Assembly: GCA_963698715.1 (NCBI GenBank)
Contig: CAVORW010000001.1
Span: 682,001 to 746,000, forward strand
Source: CAWHJB01 sp963698715
GTDB taxonomy: Bacteria; Chloroflexota; Anaerolineae; Anaerolineales; UBA4823
Reading direction: 5' to 3'
Length of the DNA: 64,000 nt
Shown: piece after piece, positions 45,282 to 54,491 of the stretch
Position numbering within the stretch: position 1 is the stretch's first letter
Layout: each line of letters begins with the position of its first letter
Program-made: the position numbers and the translations under genes
The notes under the pieces: model-generated
Database searches by the model: none
Told to the model about the DNA's origin: nothing
Seen by the model: only the letters and a program-made list of their open reading frames with translations

Positions 45282-46118
45282 TTAGCTCTTTCTGCCAGCA
45301 TGCGCGAGCAGTGTCTGGGCAGTCTCGCCCGATGAATTCTGGTTCTGCCCGGTGACGATGTTGCCATCGACTGCTACATAGGTGGCAAAGAAATCGCGGA
45401 AAGCGGTTTCGGCGACGAAGTTAGCACCCAGCCGGCGCAGTTCGGTTTCCGGGTGCTGCGGCGTGATATCGATGCGAAGTTCTTCCACCTGCTTATCGGT
45501 GACACCGGTCATCGTCATGCCTTCAACCAGCGGGCTGCCGTCTGCTTTCGTGGCCATCAGGAAACCTAGCGCGCCGTGGCACACCGAGCCCAGCAGAACA
45601 TCCTCTTCATAAGCTTCAGAGATTTTGTCGCCAAGTTCCTGGCTGAACCCGAGATCGTAGGCCGCACCCCAGCCACCGGCCAACCAGATGATGTCGTAGT
45701 CGGTGAAATCCACGTCTTCGATTCTGAGCGAGTTCTGCGTTTTGTTCTGGGCATCGGCATCATCCAGATACCGTTTGTCGGCATGTGTGGCCAGCGGCCA
45801 GCGCAAACTCACCGGTTCGAAGGGGATTTCACCCCCTTCGATGCTGGCAATATCGACGGTCATGCCGGCATCGATGAACTCATAATAGGCAATGGTCAAT
45901 TCGGACCCATACACGCCGGTCTTTACGCCGTCTGCCGGGTCCCCCAAGGTATCGTGATTGGTGGCAATAATGAGTGCCCGGCGCCCCTGGAGATCGTATT
46001 CTGTTCGATCATAGTCAGGATGGAGTCCAATCCAATTGAGTATTTGTGGCAGCAGGATCAATGAAGGCACAATAGCCCCTAGCAATACGATTCCCGCAAT
46101 AAGTAAAGTCTTCTTCAT
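45282..46118 (-). CDS. Membrane-anchored DJ-1/PfpI-family protein
   Basis: A 278-residue protein with an N-terminal anchor (LLIAGIVLLGAIVPSLILLP), then a DJ-1/PfpI domain: RALIIATNHD, IIWLAGGWGAAYDL, and the nucleophile elbow GSVCHGALGF with the conserved Cys. The C-terminal FRDFFATYVAVDGNIVTGQN is as in Hsp31/glyoxalase III-like members. Extracytoplasmic placement is unusual for the family. First gene of the minus-strand run and divergent from the two-component genes. Confidence 0.83.
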   Translation of the reverse strand: MKKTLLIAGIVLLGAIVPSLILLPQILNWIGLHPDYDRTEYDLQGRRALIIATNHDTLGDPADGVKTGVYGSELTIAYYEFIDAGMTVDIASIEGGEIPFEPVSLRWPLATHADKRYLDDADAQNKTQNSLRIEDVDFTDYDIIWLAGGWGAAYDLGFSQELGDKISEAYEEDVLLGSVCHGALGFLMATKADGSPLVEGMTMTGVTDKQVEELRIDITPQHPETELRRLGANFVAETAFRDFFATYVAVDGNIVTGQNQNSSGETAQTLLAHAGRKS

Positions 46119-46342
46119 AAGGTTATCCTTTGCTTTAGTGTTTGTTGAATGAATCTCGTGTTTGAGAAATCTTCCTACAGTATAAAGTAAGTGTTAGATG
46201 GCCACATCTGGCGCAGGGCAGAATAACGGATGAAGTGTACGGCGTCGACATCCCCTAAAAGACATATGCCAAAAGTAAAGGGGTAATATCTATAGGTAGA
46301 CAGTTGTTGGCGAAAAGCAAATTGTGTTATCCTTCAACGAAC

Positions 46343-47587
46343 ATGAAAACAAAGCTGCAGATCCCCCAGAAACAAGGCGCATTTCCATCCTTACGGCGGT
46401 GGCTAAATGTCAATCCCCCGGTCAATCTCATCCAGGTAATTGTGGGTGGCAGTGTGTTGATTTTGGTCTCGTCTCTTTTCGGCCGATCGAGTTCAGTTCC
46501 ACCCTGGCAGTATTGGGTTATACTCTTGTTGCTAGGAGCGATCTGGGCGACGGCGCGTGGGATAGCACATCGGTACGGTGAAGCACCCGGCATCAAGATA
46601 GCGCTGCTCTGGATTGGCGTTTCGCTGGTGCTTGCAGAAGCGATAACCATCGTTTCCGTTGGCGAGTTTCCCCGGATCTTGTATACACTCCTACCAATTA
46701 TCGCCGTCTTTTGTCTGCCAGGACGCTGGTCACTGGCAATCACCGTCGGCTCTCTATTCTGGGTGATGCTCAGCGTGACGCTCTTTCCTATTCCGGAAAT
46801 CCGTCTGCAGCCCCTGATCATTGCGCTGACCTTCGTGACCTACCTGGGCGGTTATGGCCTCGCCTATGCCCTCCTGCAAGAACGGCGTGCCCGGGAGGAG
46901 ATGCAACATTTGCTGCGCGAGCTGGCCGAAGCGAACGACCAGTTGACGCGATACGCTGCGGATGTAGCCCAGTTAGCCACGATGCGCGAACGAAACCGCA
47001 TTGCCCGCGAGATTCACGACAGTCTGGGGCACTATCTGACGGTCATTGGCGTGCAGTTGGAAAAGGCGATAGCCTTTGATGCCGTCAACCAGGAAGAAGC
47101 GCGGCTAGCCGTCAAAGCGGCTAAGCGACTGACCGATGAAGCGTTGACCGAGGTGCGCAGTTCCGTCGGTGCGCTGCGCGAAACAGATGAATCGTTTACC
47201 CTACAGTCAGCGCTGAAAGCTTTGGTGCAGAACATGCAGCAAAGTGGGTTGTCAGTGAATTTAAGGTGGTGTGGTGATGAATACGGCTTCTCGGAGCAGC
47301 AGTTGTTTACCCTATTCCGGGCCGCTCAGGAAGGGTTAACGAACGTACAGAAACATGCCGGGGCGCAACAGGTGCTGATTGAGGTATCGTTGGACGCGGA
47401 AACGGCTGCTCTCAGGCTCACCGATGATGGCATTGGTTTTGACTGGAAAGCGATACGGAGCGGCGGCTATGGACTTCAAGGGCTCCGCGAGCGTGTCGAA
47501 CTGGTGCGAGGAGAGATGACACTGGGTCGTTCACCGGCTGGTGGCGCGCAACTGGTGGTAGTGTTGCCAAAAGAAGGAGTCTCATGA
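46343..47587 (+). CDS. NarL/LiaS-type sensor histidine kinase
   Basis: About 414 residues from ATG 46343 (a TTG at 46304 is in frame but less likely; neither has a clear ribosome site). Five or six TM helices in residues about 35-175, a short coiled coil, then HisKA_3 with the phospho-accepting His in RNRIAREIHDSLGHYLT. HATPase motifs include AAQEGLTNVQKHAGA (N box), LRLTDDGIGFD (G1) and GGYGLQGLRERVELV (G2). The membrane domain has almost no loops, suggesting that it senses a membrane state or lipophilic signal. Confidence 0.9.
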   Translation: MKTKLQIPQKQGAFPSLRRWLNVNPPVNLIQVIVGGSVLILVSSLFGRSSSVPPWQYWVILLLLGAIWATARGIAHRYGEAPGIKIALLWIGVSLVLAEAITIVSVGEFPRILYTLLPIIAVFCLPGRWSLAITVGSLFWVMLSVTLFPIPEIRLQPLIIALTFVTYLGGYGLAYALLQERRAREEMQHLLRELAEANDQLTRYAADVAQLATMRERNRIAREIHDSLGHYLTVIGVQLEKAIAFDAVNQEEARLAVKAAKRLTDEALTEVRSSVGALRETDESFTLQSALKALVQNMQQSGLSVNLRWCGDEYGFSEQQLFTLFRAAQEGLTNVQKHAGAQQVLIEVSLDAETAALRLTDDGIGFDWKAIRSGGYGLQGLRERVELVRGEMTLGRSPAGGAQLVVVLPKEGVS

Positions 47588-48246
47588 GCGAACCTGTGAT
47601 TCGGGTACTTATTGTCGATGATCAACTCTTGATGCGGGACGGGTTGGCCTCCTTACTCAACATCCAACCGGGAATCGACGTGGTGGGCACGACCGAAAAC
47701 GGCCAGGAAGCGATTGCGATCGTGGCTGACCTGCTGCCTGACATCGTGTTGATGGATGTGCGCATGCCGGTGATGGACGGCATCGAGGCGACGGCCGAGA
47801 TTCACCGACGTTTCCCGGAGATTAAGGTGCTGATGCTGACCACGTTCAACGATGAAGCGTATGTGACCGGAGCGTTGCGCGCCGGGGCGTTTGGCTATGT
47901 CTTGAAAAACACGCCCGCGCGAGATCTGGCGCAGGCAATTCAGATGGCGCACCGGGGCATGGTGCAACTGGACCCCTCAGCGGCCGACAAAGTCGCCAAG
48001 ATAATTAGCGGGGCCCGAACACCCGGGAAGGACATGGGTACGGACAATCCACTGACCAACCTGACCGAGCGAGAGATTGAAGTTCTGCGTCTGGTGGTTC
48101 AGGGAGCAAGCAACAGGGAGATTGCCGGCGAACTGGTGATCACCGAGGGTACGGTCAAGTCGCATGTCTCCAATATTCTCAATCGATTAGAGGCGCGGGA
48201 TAGAACGCAGGCGGCCGTTATCGCTGTCAAACATGGGTTGACTTAA
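47584..48246 (+). CDS. NarL-family response regulator
   Basis: A 220-residue regulator. Receiver domain with DD at 12-13, phospho-acceptor D58 in DIVLMDVRMP, T/S and K in LMLTTFND and YVLKNTP; LuxR-type HTH at the end (LTEREIEVLRLVVQGASNRE and ITEGTVKSHVSNIL). Start overlaps the kinase stop (ATGA). The natural target is the divergent membrane-enzyme run at 37.8-46.1 kb, inferred from position. Confidence 0.92.
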   Translation: MSEPVIRVLIVDDQLLMRDGLASLLNIQPGIDVVGTTENGQEAIAIVADLLPDIVLMDVRMPVMDGIEATAEIHRRFPEIKVLMLTTFNDEAYVTGALRAGAFGYVLKNTPARDLAQAIQMAHRGMVQLDPSAADKVAKIISGARTPGKDMGTDNPLTNLTEREIEVLRLVVQGASNREIAGELVITEGTVKSHVSNILNRLEARDRTQAAVIAVKHGLT

Positions 48247-48439
48247 CTGTTCGAAAGCATCCAACTACGCATCCTTTGTAGAGCTAGGCGCAACGAATCA
48301 ACTTGCGCATGGCTACGGCGACTGAAGTCATGCCACCTTGATTCTGAAACACTCCTGACTGTTGTGACTGATGCTCCGGTAAGGAGACCGACTGACTCAT
48401 ATCTGGAATTGCTGAACCAATCGGCTACGGTTAATATTC

Positions 48440-48989
48440 TCAAAACATACCGCGCCCTAACAGGGCTTGCACCTGACCTATCGGCAGGTGAAGCAATCGT
48501 TGGGCGGCCAGGGGCAACATCACCAATGTTATATTGCCCACTTGCCAAAATTTCCATCAAGCAAGCCCGGACTTTTTCAGTATAGGTTGCATTTTGCTTT
48601 AAATCCTGCATCCGTTGATTGAGTTGTGGCTCAAAGATTGACCACATGGCGTCGTTAGCGCTGAGGAATGGGCGTTCTGCGTCCTGTGTCGAGTACATCA
48701 CACCATTGAAGTCCGATTTGCTGAGGCGTAACCCGAAGAAATCTTCATCCACAGCTTTTTCTGGAATATCCACGGTTGTATGGACGCCCAGGGGCACAAG
48801 GTGCTCACGAGTTGCCAGGCGCGGCATATGCACCCACCAGGCTAATTCCATTGCAACCAGGCTGGGTGGCAAGGCGTCATATTCTGGCAGCGCACCGATT
48901 TTGATCGTGGTTCCTTCAAGGTTTGTCTGAACGATCAGGCGGATTGGACCGACAAGAGGCTTGTAATGTGCAACCCGCCTCGCTGCCAT
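48440..48989 (-). pseudogene. AraC-family regulator remnant (arabinose-binding-type N domain)
   Basis: About 160 residues match the second part of the 'arabinose-binding' N-terminal domain of AraC-type regulators (LVGPIRLIVQTNLEG, LVAMELAWWVHMPRLATRE, FGLRLSKSDFNGVMYS, DAMWSIFEPQLNQRMQDLK). The beginning of the domain is missing where a serine-recombinase remnant starts. A +1 change near 48512 leads to a stop at 48440 before any complete HTH. Not functional as seen. Confidence 0.65.
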
Positions 48990-49047
48990 ATTCAGGTTCG
49001 GGCTGCAGAAACATGCAAATAAAGGGGACTGAATGTTTCCGGTGTGA

Positions 49048-49626
49048 TATTCGTCGCAATGTCTAACGGAAAATTGGGAGCCCATCGTACGGCAGATACT
49101 CGATAACCAACGTGAAAGGTCGGACCCTGAAGCCGAGCGCAAAGAGATCCGTTCTATGTTGCGGCTGATGCGAGACAACTTTGAGCGCGGGCTGTACGAG
49201 GGCGAAGAGTACCAGTACTGGCAGAAGGTCAGCGGTTTGAAGGAAAAACTGGCTTTATTGGAGCGTGTTCCTGAGCCTGCCCTGAATCGGGCGGCTCGGA
49301 CCCTGCTCGACTTACGCGTAACCTGGGAAAGCACCACCAAGGAAGAGCGCAAGGATCTTGTTCACATCATGATCCAGGAAGTTGGCGTTGACGTGGAAAT
49401 CAAACGTGTCCTGTGGGTGAAAGCCCGACCGGATTACGAGCCACTCTTCTCTATCCTGGACGGCTTGCGCCATGATGCCGATAGGCGATTTTGGATAGAG
49501 AGTTTTGTGACGCCAGAGGACAACTGTGACGTAGAGGAAGATACAGGACAAGTGAGTACCGGTGTCAAAATCGTGCTGCAGATGTCCCACAATACCTTGA
49601 CAAGAGCAGAGGAGTACGTACAATGA
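49048..49626 (+). pseudogene. Large serine recombinase, C-terminal fragment
   Basis: The open text IVRQILDNQRERSDPEAER, GLYEGEEYQYWQKV, LKEKLALLERVPEPALNRAA, and TKEERKDLVHIMIQEVGVDV is the coiled-coil/C-terminal region of large serine recombinases. The catalytic N-terminal domain and the Zn ribbon are absent. It abuts the AraC remnant on one side and an IS91-type element on the other, so it marks an old integration. Confidence 0.65.
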
Positions 49627-49951
49627 TTTAAGGATTGATGCGGCGCGGCGTCGTAAAATTACTCCGTTAACCGGAGCGCAGCCGCCGCATAATCCACAAT
49701 TGGACTAAGCCGGGTTGGAATGAATCACAGCTGACTTGGAAATTGATGCGAATTCGCTCCCCCCAAACGCCGCTCGCCAACTGGCAATCTGCTCGCCCTT
49801 TTGTTCAATATCCCCATTCTCCAATCAACTGCGGATCTAAATCGAGAACCTCTGGGCGGTCCATTCCCGTCTCCAGGAATCATAAGGCCGGAACGCTGCG
49901 ACCGTGCAACCGCGCTCTGAAACAGGGGGATTTCAACGCCACACTTATCGT

Positions 49952-51055
49952 TCATGGTGGAGACCTTCCTTTGGCAGGCAGGATCGGGTCTCCAGGTTGC
50001 ATCGGACGACCACAAACGGGACATCGGTGAACCGTTTCGAGGACTGAGGCTGTCTTTTCGACCTGGTCGGATTGGACGTCATCCACGAAAATAGAATCCT
50101 GGCCCAATTGCTGGCGGATCGCAGCCAGGTGCGGGCGTGATCCCGAACTGAAGAAGCCATAATAGCGGACCTTGACGAAGCCCTTGGGTAGGACGTGCTG
50201 CAGAAAACGGCGGATGAATTCTTCGGCCGCCAGGGTGCACAGCCGTTCCTGACCGGTATCCGTCGCCCGATAGCGGAAGGTCACTTGCTCATCTTCAAGT
50301 TTCAAGATGCGCCGGTTGCTGATGGCCACCCGAAAGATGTAGGGCGCCAGGTACTTCAACGCCTGCTGGCCACAGCCCACCGCTTTGCAGTGCACCACCC
50401 AGTTTTGCCGCCATACTTCCGGCGGAATTCGCCCCTCGGTATCGACCTTGGCTAAAGCCTGGCGCATTTTGGCCCGGAAAATGCGCGAAAGCGCCTTGAC
50501 CGGCAGCAGAAATTTCTGGCGAGCAGCCAGCCAGGTTTTTCGATCACTTGCCAGCCCCCCAGCCGGAACCAGGTAATGCACGTGGGGATGGTAGCTCAGG
50601 TTACGGCCCCAGGTATGCAGCACGCCCACCATGCCAACCTGCCCCCCGACGAAACGCGGGTCCTGAGCCAGCTTTTGGGTAGCTTCCGCTGACATCCGAA
50701 AAAGCAGGTCATAGATCAGCCGTGGCTGACGCCGGGCAAACTCTCGCAGACCTGCGGGCAGGGTGAAAGTGAGCAGGAAATAGGGCGCCGGCAGCAGCAT
50801 CTCTTGTTGCTGCTCCAGCCAGACCTGGGCATGCTCGTTCTGGCACTTGGGGCAATGCCGGTTGCGGCAGGAGTGATAGCTATACTGCACCTGCTCGCAA
50901 TCCGAGCAGACATACACCTGCCCTCCCAACGCTTCGGTACGGCAGGTTTCAATGGCCTGCATGGCTTTTAGATGGTGAATGGGGATGCGTCCGGCGTATT
51001 TCTGGCGATAGGCAGGCCCGCACTGGCGCAATATTTCAGCCAGCTCTATCCCCAC
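49952..51055 (-). CDS. IS91-family HUH transposase
   Basis: Rolling-circle transposase of 367 residues. N-terminal Zn-binding segment CSDCEQVQYSYHSCRNRHC followed by CPKC; HUH motif in YHPHVHYLVPAGG; a Tyr-bearing segment VKVRYYGFFSSG near the C-terminus; a second Cys pair CPVCGRP at the end. All family landmarks are present, so it is probably intact. Confidence 0.9.
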   Translation of the reverse strand: MGIELAEILRQCGPAYRQKYAGRIPIHHLKAMQAIETCRTEALGGQVYVCSDCEQVQYSYHSCRNRHCPKCQNEHAQVWLEQQQEMLLPAPYFLLTFTLPAGLREFARRQPRLIYDLLFRMSAEATQKLAQDPRFVGGQVGMVGVLHTWGRNLSYHPHVHYLVPAGGLASDRKTWLAARQKFLLPVKALSRIFRAKMRQALAKVDTEGRIPPEVWRQNWVVHCKAVGCGQQALKYLAPYIFRVAISNRRILKLEDEQVTFRYRATDTGQERLCTLAAEEFIRRFLQHVLPKGFVKVRYYGFFSSGSRPHLAAIRQQLGQDSIFVDDVQSDQVEKTASVLETVHRCPVCGRPMQPGDPILPAKGRSPP

Positions 51056-51921
51056 AAGCGACCCACCAGCCGGTTTATCGCAGCCACAGCCGGCGCTTCC
51101 ACCTGGGGCGTGAGATGGGTGTAGATGATGGTGGTATCCGGAGAGGCGTGCCCCAGATACGCCTGGATCAAGCGCAGGCTTACCCCAGCTTCGAGCAGAT
51201 GGGTCGCATACGAATGCCTTAAGGTGTGCACGGTAGCATCCTTCTGGATGCCGCTCTCAACCAGGGCCAATTTGAAGGCGCGCTGCACCCCGCGAAAGTG
51301 GACCGGACCGGCAGGAGCTGCCGACGAACCGCCTTCCCATCTAGAATCCGGGAAAAGCCATACCGGATGGTGATGGCTGCCCCAGTGTTGCCGCAACAAC
51401 TCCAACAGGCTCCTCGGCAGCGGCACATAGCGCTCTCTGTTGCCTTTCCCCCGGTGCACGTGGACGAACATGCGCTGGCTGTCAATGTCTCCCACTTGCA
51501 GGTGGATCCCCTCTTGCAAGCGCAGCCCGCAGGCATAGATCGCGCTCAGGCAGACCCGATAGCGCGCCCGATGCACTCGGGCTAAGACCCGGCCCACTTC
51601 TTCCACCGAAAGTACCACCGGCAGCTTCTTCTCCCGAATGGGTTTGACCAGCTCAAGCGTGGCCCACTGCCGCTGCAGGGTGTGCTCGAAGAAGAACTTG
51701 ATCGCACTCAGCGCAATCTGAAAGGTGCTGGGGGAAACCTTCTTGACTTGACTGAGGTAGAGAAAATACTGGCGCAGTTCTTCTTCACTGATCCGATCTG
51801 GGGACTTTTCGTAGTATCCTGCCAACTGACTGACCACTCGCACATAGTTCTCTTGAGTGCTGGTAGACAGACCCCGCAGTTGCATATCCTCGATCAATTT
51901 TTGCCGCAAAGGTGTTGACAT
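51046..51921 (-). CDS. Tyrosine recombinase (XerD-like), IS91-associated
   Basis: Site-specific recombinase of 291 residues. SAM-like N-terminal core-binding domain (STSTQENYVRVVSQLAGYY) and catalytic domain with Arg in YACGLRLQEG, Lys in VHRGKGNRERYVPL, HxxR in HTLRHSYATHLLE, His in YLGHASPDTT and the Tyr nucleophile in IIYTHLT. It overlaps the IS91-type transposase gene and is very likely part of the same element. Confidence 0.92.
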   Translation of the reverse strand: MSTPLRQKLIEDMQLRGLSTSTQENYVRVVSQLAGYYEKSPDRISEEELRQYFLYLSQVKKVSPSTFQIALSAIKFFFEHTLQRQWATLELVKPIREKKLPVVLSVEEVGRVLARVHRARYRVCLSAIYACGLRLQEGIHLQVGDIDSQRMFVHVHRGKGNRERYVPLPRSLLELLRQHWGSHHHPVWLFPDSRWEGGSSAAPAGPVHFRGVQRAFKLALVESGIQKDATVHTLRHSYATHLLEAGVSLRLIQAYLGHASPDTTIIYTHLTPQVEAPAVAAINRLVGRLWG

Positions 51922-51931
51922 GGCTTTACCT

Positions 51932-51961
51932 CCTGTAAATTGGTATGAAGGGATTTACAGG
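51932..51961. repeat. 9-bp inverted repeat before the recombinase gene
   Basis: CCTGTAAAT and ATTTACAGG with a 12-base spacer sit directly upstream of the recombinase start. They may be an operator or the core of the element end. The remainder of 51962-52237 has only a short minus-strand open frame with no recognisable product. Confidence 0.5.
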
Positions 51962-52237
51962 AAATATAGCCCTAATCAGGCAATTCGGTAGGTTCTCGGA
52001 ATGGGATTCTGGGAGGAGCTCTTCTCCGCGAAGCGCTTAGTCCAATGAGGGTAATGCACCTTAAAAGTGAGATCGCCCAGCGGGAACTGAGCGATCTCCG
52101 TCGGAAACCCTCGGTCGGTTAGGACCATATCACCAAACGATTGAGGCTGGCGAAAATGTGCAGCTTTCACTGCTACGAGTATCTTCCGACCTGCGGAGAG
52201 GGTGGGTCCCCACTCCACGGTGGGTTATAGAACACAA

Positions 52238-52276
52238 AAGCCTGTACCCGTCCTTCATCTAGACGAGTACAGGCTT
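52238..52276 (-). terminator. 15-bp hairpin terminator
   Basis: A stem of 14/15 pairs (52238-52252 with 52262-52276) with a 9-base loop and T-rich sequence after it on the minus strand. It could end the SnoaL-like transcript; 52277-52589 holds nothing else convincing. Confidence 0.6.
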
Positions 52277-52589
52277 ATTGACTGAGAGATTCCTAATTGA
52301 CGAATAAGACTCTCTGCTTTTATTGAAGTCGGATGTTTTACGATAAGAACCTCGAACAAAGCCAGGCCAAATGGCGCAATTTCTATCAGGCCAATGCAGG
52401 GAGGATGTTTGTGGTGTGTGACAATCGCTCCTGAATGAGGAATATTCGGAGTGAGATAAATTACTGTCTGGGGAATAAGCCGTTGATTATTACATTGACT
52501 AACCTGGCAGATTTTCAATCGGGGAAACGTGGAGAAGGGAGTAATGTTTAGCTTGAAGCGCTCAACTCAACTCAGATCATCACCACGTA

Positions 52590-52997
52590 TTACACACTAT
52601 TCATCTGTTTCATGAGCCCCGCCAAATCATATTGGCTCCAATGTTCCACGATTTTTCCATTCTCAAACCGTTCAACATTTATCCCTGATAAGGTCAATTT
52701 CTTGCCCGTTGCAGCTATACCTGCAAATGTGCCATGATGGACGCCGTTAAAAATCCATGTAAATGCGACCAGATCGTTCTCCGCAAAAAACTCTCCAAAG
52801 AGAGCCTCTTCCAAGAATCCGCCACGAAGAGCAACGAGTCGCTTTGCAAAGTCTTCAGGACCAGGTACTGGTACAGGAAGGGGGCTATGATCAACATATC
52901 CTGGGGCAAATACTTCGTTGATGAGCGATGTATTTCCCTTGTTTAAAGCTTGATCAAACATGCGGTGGACGATGTCTTTGTTTTCCTGAGTTGACAA
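52590..52997 (-). CDS. SnoaL-like (ester cyclase-type) NTF2-fold protein
   Basis: A 135-residue cystatin/NTF2-like fold protein of the SnoaL-type 'ester cyclase' group: KDIVHRMFDQALNKGN, FAPGYVDHSP, GPEDFAKRLVALRGGF, TWIFNGVHHGTFAGIAATG, ERFENGKIVEHWSQYD. The start is TTG with AAGGAG well placed upstream. Many members have no proven enzymatic role. Confidence 0.85.
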   Translation of the reverse strand: MSTQENKDIVHRMFDQALNKGNTSLINEVFAPGYVDHSPLPVPVPGPEDFAKRLVALRGGFLEEALFGEFFAENDLVAFTWIFNGVHHGTFAGIAATGKKLTLSGINVERFENGKIVEHWSQYDLAGLMKQMNSV

Positions 52998-53060
52998 TGT
53001 TTTCTCCTTAAGTCTAGAGTTAGCTTATCTGTTGCCATGATCAGTACTCAACTTCCTTGA

Positions 53061-54344
53061 TCATCCGTCACCAATGACGGGAACCTCGATCAGGCGGTCG
53101 GCTGAATGCGCAGCTTCACGATCCGTGCGTGAGCTGATGTGCTCAGCCACGTGGGCGGCGTCATCGCCTACACCAACAAGAAGTCCGGATTTAAATCTGG
53201 TCAAGAAAGGCAGTCCGATGAAATAAAGCCCCGGGAATTCAGTGACGCCGCGCTTATGCAGCGGATATCCGTCTTCGTCGAATGCAGAGAGCCTTACCAG
53301 ACCGAAGTCAAACTTAAAACCAGTCGCCCAGATCACACTGGTGATGCCTGCGAAATTCAGGTCCACATCAGTTATCTCTTCTGTCTGAAAACCGTCAACC
53401 AGTTCCGGGAGGTTTTCAATGGGTGCTTCCACCCCATTGCTCTCGATGTATTCATCAATTTGTTTAACAAAATCTACTTCGAACTTGTCCGCTTTGGCCA
53501 GATTTTCTTTCATGTCGGGGGCTAGAGCAACCTGATATCCTTGAATGCTTTGGATGTGGCCCAACAGGACTACCCCATCCCGCACAAATTGATGTAGGTT
53601 GATCGTGTGGCCGCCATCTTTTCCCGTGCTATGCGCGCTGGCTGCGAATTTGGCTTTGGGTGATGGAAGTTGATCCACTGTCTTGTCAAACCAGCCGGCA
53701 AGTTCTAACCACCAGGTAATGTCTTTGCCGCGATAGCGGCGAGGCATGCGGGGTGAGCTGCCCACAGAGAGGTAAACCACCCGTCCACTCTGATACAGTT
53801 CTTCAGCTATCTGGCAGCCGGATTGTGCTGATCCTACGACAAGCACTGCACCAGCGGGCAGCGCCTCTGGATTTCGATATTCGCTGGAATGAAGTTGGTG
53901 GATCTCCGCTGGCAGGTTGGCGCTGAATGCCGGTATCCTGGGTTGCTGGTGTAAGCCCGCTGCGATAACCACATTGGCAGCTTCGAATTCTCCATTGTCT
54001 GTGCTCACCAGATATCCAGCGTCAATGGGTTCAACCGACATCACCTGGATTCCGTATCTAATCGGCAACTCAAACCGCTCGATGTACGCATCAAAGTAGG
54101 CGACAATCTCATCTCGAGGCATGAAACCATCCGGGTCATTGCCCTGATACTCCGCTCCTGGCAGACGGGTCATCCAGTTGGGTGTGTTCAGGGTAAATAA
54201 GTCCCAGCGATTACTCCAGACCTTCGCAGCCTGTTGCGCTTGTTCCAGGATAACATGTTCTCGACCTTGTTTTTTCAAGTAGTAGCTGGTGGAGAGGCCT
54301 GCCTGACCACCGCCAACGATGATTGTATTTACCTGTTCAGTCAC
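53061..54344 (-). CDS. Flavin-dependent monooxygenase (CzcO/FMO-like)
   Basis: FAD/NADPH oxidoreductase, about 427 residues. FAD Rossmann motif IIVGGGQAGLSTSYYLKK at the start, a second nucleotide motif VLVVGSAQSGCQIAEEL, and IWATGFKFDFGLV near the C-terminus as in flavin monooxygenases. I prefer GTG 54344, with AAGGA upstream, over the longer frame from 54389. Substrate unknown. It stands as a single gene on the minus strand. Confidence 0.85.
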   Translation of the reverse strand: MTEQVNTIIVGGGQAGLSTSYYLKKQGREHVILEQAQQAAKVWSNRWDLFTLNTPNWMTRLPGAEYQGNDPDGFMPRDEIVAYFDAYIERFELPIRYGIQVMSVEPIDAGYLVSTDNGEFEAANVVIAAGLHQQPRIPAFSANLPAEIHQLHSSEYRNPEALPAGAVLVVGSAQSGCQIAEELYQSGRVVYLSVGSSPRMPRRYRGKDITWWLELAGWFDKTVDQLPSPKAKFAASAHSTGKDGGHTINLHQFVRDGVVLLGHIQSIQGYQVALAPDMKENLAKADKFEVDFVKQIDEYIESNGVEAPIENLPELVDGFQTEEITDVDLNFAGITSVIWATGFKFDFGLVRLSAFDEDGYPLHKRGVTEFPGLYFIGLPFLTRFKSGLLVGVGDDAAHVAEHISSRTDREAAHSADRLIEVPVIGDG

Positions 54345-54458
54345 GTGAAATATGTCCTTTGTTAATGAAGTCCATTCGAAAATTACCACTCGTAATCATA
54401 CGTGCCCGAACGTAAAACTGGCCCGGACGGGTACCTCTTGATATGCCCTTGGATAGAA

Positions 54459-54485
54459 GAGCGCCACGTCGAAAACGCGGCGCTC
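54459..54485 (-). terminator. 10-bp hairpin after the methyltransferase gene
   Basis: Stem 54459-54468 with 54476-54485, with one G-U wobble in the minus-strand RNA, begins seven bases after the methyltransferase stop. Few T follow, so strength is doubtful. Confidence 0.45.
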
Positions 54486-54491
54486 GTTTTC

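Larger units (their letters stand above)
49630..51965 (-). mobile_element. IS91-type element with transposase and tyrosine recombinase
   Basis: The two genes overlap by 10 bases on the minus strand. The left edge is suggested by a palindromic end (GGATTGATGCGGCG at 49630-49643 against CGCCGCATAATCC at 49688-49700, with CTCCGTTAACCGGAG inside), similar to subterminal structures of IS91 elements. The right side has the inverted repeat CCTGTAAAT/ATTTACAGG (51932-51940 with 51953-51961) before the recombinase gene. Exact ends are not proven. No gene is visible in 49627-49951. Confidence 0.6.

Noticed and set aside
48243..49352. Single 369-residue minus-strand protein
   Set aside because: Only the middle part resembles an AraC domain; the start is antisense to the recombinase fragment and the end lacks an HTH, so it is a remnant plus chance open frame.
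51976..52218. 80-residue minus-strand protein before the IS91-type element
   Set aside because: No homology pattern, ribosome site or coupling; possibly a transposase scrap but not supportable.
52255..52518. 87-residue minus-strand open frame in the gap after the SnoaL-like gene
   Set aside because: Overlaps the terminator hairpin and has no protein-like motif.
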